NCBI GenBank assembly: GCA_026826555.1
Contig: JAKSZT010053836.1
Coordinates: forward strand, 6,923,084-6,987,083
Length of the DNA stretch: 64,000 nucleotides
Origin: Tolypeutes matacus
Taxonomy: Eukaryota > Chordata > Mammalia > Cingulata > Chlamyphoridae
Direction: 5' to 3'
Part shown: piece by piece, positions 57,046 through 64,000 of the stretch
How the letters are laid out: each line of letters opens with the position of its first letter
Numbering within the stretch: the first letter of the stretch is position 1
Notes under the pieces: model-generated
Seen by the model: only the letters and a program-made list of their open reading frames with translations
What the model was told of the DNA's origin: nothing
The model's database searches: none
Position numbers and translations under genes: made by a program

Positions 57046-58794
57046 CTGAGGCCCCACACCCAGCAAGAGGTACAGTGAACTTTAGCACAATTCAAAAATC
57101 CTTTATCAAATAATTTACATAGGGAGGGAAAAACCCTGCCCCTCAAGTGCTAGTGCAGAGTGGGTCTCTGATGAACTTACTTCCACACTGTTTAATTTCC
57201 CAAGGGATTATACCCAAACAGAAACAAATTATAATGCTTCCTTAATTTCAGGTGACTTTTGGTTCTAATAATATTTATAGCAAAATATTCCTTTGATTCC
57301 AAATGGCACTGGAAAATAATTCAGGCTTCACTGATCATTCTCCCTACCACCCTGTACCTCTCAGGAAAGCTAAAACATCCCTCCTTTGTCCTTATTTATT
57401 TAATATCCATGTGTCCTATTTGAGCAATATGCAAAAAATGACAAAGACTCTGAGAAAAATTCGACTTTTTCATGCAGGCCTAATTTCAATTTAAAAAGCC
57501 CTTTGGCCTTGACTTATTGCCCCCTCTCTCTGCTCCTAATCCAGAAGTGACTGCTCACCCAGAGGAAGCTGACTCTTTACTTCTATTACTTATCCTTTTT
57601 CTTTCCCTGCCTCCCATTCACTCTCTGAGTCTGAGACTGGAGCAGAGCTGTTTTGCTTTGCATTCTGAAAAGGAACTGAAACTTGGGTGTGAGCAATGTT
57701 TTGCATTAGGAGCTCATTTCCCCTTTTCCTCCCTGCCTCGGGAGGAGGCTTATAATGTCCACACTGGACCTGACCTCTTGGGAAAGTTTCTCAAAGCAGA
57801 AAGAGCAAGGGCCCCTCAGACACCAAGACTGGCCTAGGAGTCAAGCTCTATTCCGGGCAGAACACTCCCCCTGCTGAAAGGGCTAGAAATTGCATTTGGC
57901 ACTGCTGGGGAGGAAGGACAGGGCTGACTTTCCCAGCAGGCAGAGATCTGGCACTCCCTGGTTAAAATAGCAACAGCTGCAAGTGACAGTGACATGATCC
58001 ATACATGCTGTGGCATGGAAGTCACCTTCTGGTTCTGGGGCCACGCTCAGGCTGAGCCCCTGGATGAGTCCACACCCTGCCCAGCTCCAAGCCCCAAAAC
58101 CAAGTGGCTATGAGGAATTCACATCTAAGTCACACGGATTAACTGGACTCATTAAAAATATGTCTTATCATCTTTGTGTTTTCAGGTATGAATGCGCAGC
58201 ACAGTCATTAGATCCTTACCAATTCATGCACAATTGGCAGTGATTCCAATCATGCCAAGAAAGGCCAACCTCAAACTTATCTGTAGGCCAAGAGGAGAGT
58301 TTGGCTCACGGACCATACGGTGGAGCCCCTTGGGAGATGCGTGAATCTTAGATATGTCAGGCTGTGAGAAAGGCAGCCCTTCCCTCTTTTCTAGTGACTT
58401 TGAGGTAAAGGCAAAGCTAAGTCTGCTGATCCCTAAGCATCATAAAACCAGATGTGCGCCCGTGGGGTTGGATCGTGAATGCCCAACTTGCAAACAGTCC
58501 ACATGGAAGGATGCATTGGTCCCTGGTTCCCAACAGCACAGCAGACTCCTTAGTAGGAAAAGTCATATTCTCCACTCACCATAAAAAAGCAAAGCTGCAA
58601 ATTTCTAGATACGCCCCAGGATTATCATCAAAGGCCCAGACATGTACCCAGCTAGGAAAGCAGATATTATCCTACATCAAATAGCAATGGCTCTGTGAGA
58701 AAAATTCCTTGAAAATCCCTCTAGAACGGGAGAGGCAGAAATGAGTCCGGTTTTCTTTGCTAGAGAGAAGACCATGGAGAAGAGGTGAGCGTTC
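57046..58794. other. Single-copy intergenic DNA, no gene seen
   Basis: No repeat or gene recognised. Frames of 76-106 codons occur but lack domains. Confidence 0.5.
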
Positions 58795-59035
58795 TCAGGG
58801 CAGGAAGGAAGCAGCGCCCGTGCGGGCGGCGAGGGGTCCCGCGGTGCGGGAGGGGACGCGGCTCCGCAGAGAGCAGGGCGCTGAGGGCCAGTTTCCTTTG
58901 AAAACGCGGAAAGTGTTGAAAGAAAGGCAGGCAGAGGTAGCTGGGCAATCAGAGCCTGCGATGCTCTGGGAACTAAAAGGGGACTCGCAGCGCACGCGGC
59001 GCCGCGGGGCTGGGAGCCCCGAAGGGCAGTCGTTC
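58795..59035. promoter_or_regulatory. CpG-rich patch, possible orphan island
   Basis: CpGs are clustered here against a CpG-poor background, for example GCGGGCGGCGAGGGG and CACGCGGCGCCGCGGGG. The sequence is not one of the SINEs. Overlapping frames of 122 (+) and 191 (-) codons are open because of GC richness. It could be an orphan CpG island, a promoter of a noncoding RNA or an enhancer. Confidence 0.4.
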
Positions 59036-60307
59036 CCACCTCGCTCTCCACTTCTATGGCACCTTTCAAAGCCCTGTCAAAGGCTTTGGACAAAGCATTG
59101 TGCCGGCTCCGAAATGAGGGTGTAGCTCCTGCCTGCTCTTTAGCTCGCCAAAGCCTTCGCCTTCCTCCTGGGCGCTTCCCCTGACCGTGGGCAGGCGCGC
59201 TCCTTTGATTCAGGAGGAGGCTCCTTTCCCAATAATCCTTTAGAGGAAGCAAGAGTAGCTAAAGAAAAAAAAAATAGAGTAGCTAAAGCATCCCGCTCCC
59301 GGCTTGCCTGGAGGGAGGGTTCTTTAAAGAAGGAAATGACTGTGTTCATTTAATTTGGGGAACTCTCAAACCAGGGACTTGGTTTTCTCCCCTACTTTCT
59401 CCCCAAAGCCCAGAAACAGATCCTTGCAGAAAGTCCCACTTTGAGGCACAGCCTAGGGCCACCGAGGCAGTCACTGCAGAGGGCCTGGATGGAGAGAAAG
59501 TGCTTGCCAACGCCTCAGATTGACGCCCAAGGCCACTGGCTCCTCAGGGGTGAATCTGATCTCCTTTAGAGAGGAGACCCTGAGCCTCTGCCACAGAGAA
59601 GGCAAGTAATTGGCAGCAGCTCAGGGCAGGCCGGGAGGAAGGGTTCCCGTGGCAGGATACACTCGCCATCCTGGAACAGGGCTAGGACACTTCGATAACG
59701 TGTCCCCTCAGACTGTCAGGTCTCCTCAGGTCTCTGTCTGGGAATCCTCTTCAGGCCTGCTCTCCTCTCAGCGGGCCCTGCTCCAGTCTCCAGCCAGCAC
59801 CTGCCAGGTGGGAATGGAAGGAGAAGGAGGATTTGGTTCTTAAACCAAGGCCTGGCATTAGCTACCTTCGGTTTTTCTCAAGGAAATAGAACAATTCATC
59901 GGATGGTTATAAATGATTATGTCATTCTTAGCAAATTATATTGAGTATAATGTAATTCCAAATCATCAAGCAGAACATGCTGGGTTCATGTGCTTCTCTG
60001 CTTCATGTGCTGGTGACATGACATGAAAGCAGATCTTTTGCCAGGGTGGACATTCCCTCTCTGCTCACAAGGCTGCTTGATCAATCCCACCCTGAACTCT
60101 TTCTAAATAGGGGAGAGTCAAGCCAGAGCTCAGAAATACAGTACCTTCCAGCTCAGATTCAGAACTTTCTCTCCTAAATAATGAAATATAAGACCCGTTG
60201 ATTCAATCACTCAAGACTAGTCCAAACCAGTCTCCTAAAATTTGGAGTGCTAGAAACTGGGCCCATAATTCAATATTCAAAAGGAATTATTTCTGAGACT
60301 GAGAAGT
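59036..60307. other. Single-copy intergenic DNA, no gene seen
   Basis: GC-moderate DNA without recognised repeats. Confidence 0.5.
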
Positions 60308-60421
60308 TTTTTTGTTTTGTTTTAATTTTTTATTTTATTTTACTGGGAGGCCCCGGGGATTGAACCCAGTTCCCTCCATATGGGAGACAGACACCCAACC
60401 ATTTGAGCCACATCCACCCCC
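60308..60421 (-). mobile_element. tRNA-derived SINE (DAS-like), monomer
   Basis: The - strand head GGGGGTGGATGTGGCTCAAA, B-box-like GGGTTCAATCC and an A-rich tail with AAAAC units. Similar AAGTTTTT/AAGAAATTTTT flanks. Confidence 0.85.
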
Positions 60422-61194
60422 AAGAAATTTTTAAATAGCAACAAAGTTGTTTGGCTCTCTTTGTAGTGGCTAGATTGGGAAGTGGCATCCCAGCGTGCCG
60501 GCCCCATCTTCAGTTAACAAGTGCTGTGCAACCTACCTGCAAGAATGCTGCCCTTTCTTCCAAATGCACAGCTCTAGTAGACTTGGAAATAAAAATTTTA
60601 AAGGTTGGGATGTGTTGGTTACTTTCTTATGAATTTGAGCAACAGTAAAATCACACTCATGAAATGCTGAAAAGTCCAGCTAGTGCCTGCCTTCCAGGGT
60701 CCCGGACTTCTGGGGCCAAGTCACATGCCTTTCACCTGACACACTGAAAAGACAAGGACTAGAACCTCAAGTTACAGGGAAAAACCTTTCAGGAGCCCTC
60801 AGACAGCGAGCCAGACCTGTGGTTAATTACATTCTTCTGCCCCCTAGTGGGCTGGAAGCCTAAAGTTAACTCCCAAGTTAATTCCTCTGCAAGAGTTTTG
60901 AATTGTCTTCATTTTTCTCTCAAACAAATTGCAATCCACAGCAAATGCACACACACCCATACACACAGAGGCAAAACAAAATGAAACAAAGGCCTGGCTC
61001 TGTTTATCACTGGAGATGAAGAGCTCCATAATCCCTCCATGACTGTGCCTGTACTGTTTGTACTGATGGTGGACTGCTCTGGGAATTCTTTTATAAGGAT
61101 AAGGCCAAGCCTTTAACTGCCTTTGCACTGTCCCCAAGTCTAGAAGAGCAGTGGTCAGTGTGGGTTCTCTTAATTATGTGCCATTACGTGGGCC
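60422..61194. other. Intergenic DNA, no gene seen
   Basis: Single-copy apart from the CTCF-like motif at 60838-60855 and a short CA-rich stretch near 60946-60965. Confidence 0.5.
60838..60855 (-). promoter_or_regulatory. CTCF-like motif, - strand
   Basis: The - strand reads CCCACTAGGGGGCA, a close fit to the CTCF core CCACNAGGGGGCGC. Binding is inferred. Confidence 0.45.
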
Positions 61195-61385
61195 AGCATT
61201 TATTCAGTGCTCATATTATGAGAAGCTACGTAAAGCACTTTATGCTCACTATTTCACTTGAACCTCACAGCGATACTATGAAGAAGGCACTCCTATCACC
61301 ATCCTTTTGCACCGGAGGAAACTAAGGTACAAAAAAGGTCAAGCGATTTGCCCAAGGATTCAAATCCAGGCAGTCTAATTCCAGA
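61195..61385 (-). mobile_element. MIR SINE, near full length
   Basis: GTAAAGCACTTTATGCTCAC, CTTGAACCTCACAGCGATAC, GGAGGAAACTAAGGTACAAA and GATTCAAATCCAGGCAG are the complement of MIR from 3' to 5'. Confidence 0.75.
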
Positions 61386-63187
61386 ATTTATACTTTTTGG
61401 CTATTTCAACAAAGTTCATATTGTACCCCAACACTGAAATTTTTGGTGATATGAATCTTCTCTTTTCTAATTTTTCAAACCTGAATAATAGTCCAAGCTC
61501 AACACCACAAATAAATTATAAGGTCTCTGACCATAAAAACTCAGCCATATTCTAGAAGGTGGTTGTCATATTTGTATCACCTGTCACATTATGTCAAGGA
61601 CTTATAAACAGAGGCCTGGGAGTGAATTATACATTTAAAAGGCTTGGAGGACATTTCAGACTTGAACATCTTGGTCAGGATTTCCCAGAACCATTCTAGG
61701 GGTGGTAGACAGTATAACAAAGTAAAAATGAGCCCAGATCCAAGGTCAAATACTGAGTATTTTTTATGCAAGCGAGTGAATTAAGAACCTAATTTTGTTA
61801 ATAACTAAAAATCATTCATTTGATTAAAGCAAAAAAGAGAGAGAGAGAGAAAAAAATAAATGTTGAAACTTAAAATCTTAAGCAATATATGACAGCATAA
61901 AAATAATACAGGTTAAAATTTTTTAAGCAAACATAGAATGTTTCTTTTAGAATTCAACATAAACAAAATCATCATTAAATTTTGCAGCTTCCATTTTTAA
62001 AAGCCTCTTGAGGTTTTATTACTAAGTGTTGCTAACTCTGTAAAATGTACTTGTCATCCCAGGGTGCCGCTTAAATCATTTTAATTTAGTTTTCATTTAG
62101 AGAAAGCACACTCTGCTGTAGATGGAGTGATGAGAATTGTCAAAATTAATAATATTAAGAGAACATACTCAAGAAAAACTTGTATTCATGTCATTTGAGG
62201 TTGTTTAAAGTTGTTTTCAATCTTTCTTTTTTAATAATAGTGTACCCATAACGATTAATTCTATAGATCCTACTTGAATATTTTCTTCGCACTTTTATGC
62301 ATTTTTCACAATAGACATTTCATCCATTTCAATTAATTGGAGTAAAATAAGAAATGTCAATAAGTCAGCAACTGAAATTGCCTTAGAATCTTGGGTCTAA
62401 CTGGGCAATACCTTTATTGTACCTTATGTAATGGAATAAAAAAATGATAAGCCATAATCTTTTCCCACCCAAAGAACACTGAAATTCAAAAAGTTTTATA
62501 TTGGCTCTCGGCAAATCAATCAAAATAGTTGAGGCAACTCTTTTGTATATCATTGGACTTTTAGCAAAATTTCTGCCAACAGCACTTTTCAGTACAGGAG
62601 ACATTATTTTTAAAAATATAATTTCAACTAGTCCTTAAGAAGATTTTTTTTCTATTACATATTAATATATGATGACAAGCAAAGCTCTGCTTCCTTTCAG
62701 ATAAAATGTGGCCAAATATCAAGGTAAGTCCACTGCCAGGACAGCTCTTTGTCTTTGCTGAAACCAATGTCTACTTCCATTTCCTGCTAGCTAAAAATTG
62801 GCCAAGAGCAAAAAGCTTTCTTGGATACTCTAACACATGGGTGAGAAATACATGCCATTTTTGTATATTACAATAATCCAGGCATGGTATATTCTTTTTT
62901 GATGACTTGCAGAGTAAATTTCATCTTGGGCCAAACAAATTAATCTGAACGACCCTGGGAAAATGTGTTCAGTGCAGGGATGTATTATATTGTTTATATG
63001 CTTGTGTTAATTTTTCTTTGTCACTGTATAATTTGGCCCTGCAATTCTTAGATACATAGTAATTTAGAAGAACACTGAATAATTTCTAACAACTCGTCTG
63101 CTTATTTGATAAGTGGTTACTGTATATTCTACTTGTGCCTGGTACTGTGTTAAGGCTGAGGATGTTGGTGAATTGGAATTTGGTGTC
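61386..63187. other. AT-rich intergenic DNA, no gene seen
   Basis: Contains a GA-rich run near 61834-61852. No repeat family or gene recognised. Confidence 0.5.
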
Positions 63188-63390
63188 CTGGTTGAGAGCA
63201 TAGATTCTAGACCCAGATGGCCTGGATTCAAATTCTGGCTCTGCTGAATAATAGCTGGGTGACCTCAAGCACATTTTTCAACGTTACTTGGCTAGTTCAT
63301 CTCTAAAATCTTGTAGTTGCTTGCAATAATCAAATGAATTAACAAGCATCGGTAATTTAAAACAGTGTCATATAGCAAGCACCTGCCATT
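63188..63390 (+). mobile_element. MIR SINE
   Basis: GGTTGAGAGCATAGATTCTA, CCTGGATTCAAATTCTGGCT and GCTGGGTGACCTCAAGCAC follow the MIR order. Confidence 0.8.
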
Positions 63391-63680
63391 TCATTATTGC
63401 AGCAGTGGATAAACAGAGCTGGATAGACGGCTGGAGAGGAATAAATCAGCAGAGGTAGTTATGTGTGAAATTGCACTAGTCTATTATCAGGGAGGCATTT
63501 GTTTGCTAGTGTTGTCATACTTACTGACTTAAAAAATTTTTTTTAAATTTTTGTTCAAGGCCATGATCAAAACCATTGATACTTTGATATTTAAAGTAGC
63601 CCATGAGCTCTGTTATAATGCACCCATTGAATTGGCCATATTATGCTCTGATAAGATGTCTCCTCAAAATGGCAGGAGAA

Positions 63681-64000
63681 TGGGAAGCAGATGTGGCTCA
63701 ACCAGTTGGGTGCACACCTACCACATGGGAAGTCCCAGGTTCGGGTCTCAGTGCCTCCTAAAGAAGAGGAGCAGACACCCACACCCCGCTGTAGCAAGCT
63801 GGACGCCCACACTCCGCCACAACAAGCCACAGCTCATGAGGAGCAGATGTGGCTTAGGCAGTTGGGCACTCGCCTCCCATGTGGGAGGTCCTGAGTTTGG
63901 TTCTCGGTGCCTTCTGGAGAAGGCGAGCAAACAATGAGCAGACAGATGAGAGAACCATCGGGGGCAGGGGGCATCAATTTAAAAATAAATAAATAAATCT
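63681..64000 (+). mobile_element. Dimeric tRNA-derived SINE at window end
   Basis: Two tRNA-like units (GGGAAGCAGATGTGGCTCAA at 63682 and GGAGCAGATGTGGCTTAGGC at about 63840) are joined by a linker with CCCACACTCCGCC-type repeats and end in AAATAAATAAAT. The downstream flank lies beyond the window, so completeness cannot be judged. Confidence 0.85.

Noticed and set aside
58677..59252. 191-codon antisense frame over the CpG patch
   Set aside because: GC-driven openness. The composition is Arg/Ala/Pro/Ser-rich without a domain, and the opposite strand is open as well.

Overview
This window is mammalian nuclear DNA. It holds one certain protein-coding gene, the intronless beta-1 adrenergic receptor gene ADRB1 (CDS 3192-4577, + strand), followed by about 58 kb of intergenic sequence. 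The lineage is most likely Xenarthra, and probably armadillo. The evidence is at least ten copies of a tRNA-Ala-like SINE, both monomers and dimers, that fits the DAS-SINE family described from the nine-banded armadillo, plus L1 copies with a distinctive 3' UTR. Sloth or anteater cannot be excluded from sequence alone.

Layout. Positions 1-2280 are ordinary upstream DNA with one SINE. About 2400-4620 is a CpG island carrying the TATA-less promoter region, a G-rich tract, an inverted CCAAT box, upstream ATGs, a short CGG run and the ADRB1 CDS. The 3' UTR runs from 4578 to about 5920, with AATAAA signals at 5611 and 5899 and a few AUUUA motifs. From about 5.9 kb to the end I see no further convincing gene. 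That part is single-copy DNA interrupted by retroelements: L1 fragments at 8.1, 17.3, 28.1, 29.9, 36.4, 36.8-39.8, 42.4-44.5, 48.6-49.9 and 53.6-55.9 kb; MaLR/ERVL-type and other LTRs at 18.0, 25.1, 27.1, 34.2, 40.2, 41.7 and 48.7 kb; MER5A-type DNA transposons at 30.7, 35.6 and 47.1 kb; MIR fragments throughout; and several dinucleotide microsatellites. A near-perfect U6 snRNA copy lies at 33905-34011. Its flanking duplication marks it as a retrocopy fused to an unidentified A-tailed RNA.

Function. The receptor looks intact: seven membrane segments, catecholamine-contact residues, DRY, CWLP and NPxxY motifs, two extracellular disulfides and a C-terminal PDZ ligand. The rest of the window may hold its long-range regulation. 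Candidates are a MEF2/E-box cluster at 21.4-21.5 kb, a CpG-rich patch at 58.8-59.0 kb, and two CTCF-like motifs in convergent orientation (2.47 and 60.84 kb). These are motif-level inferences only. I found no evidence of a wholly new biological system. The most notable observations are the U6 chimera, the arginine-rich upstream ORF of ADRB1, the candidate regulatory clusters and one orphan exon-like frame at 16750-16977.
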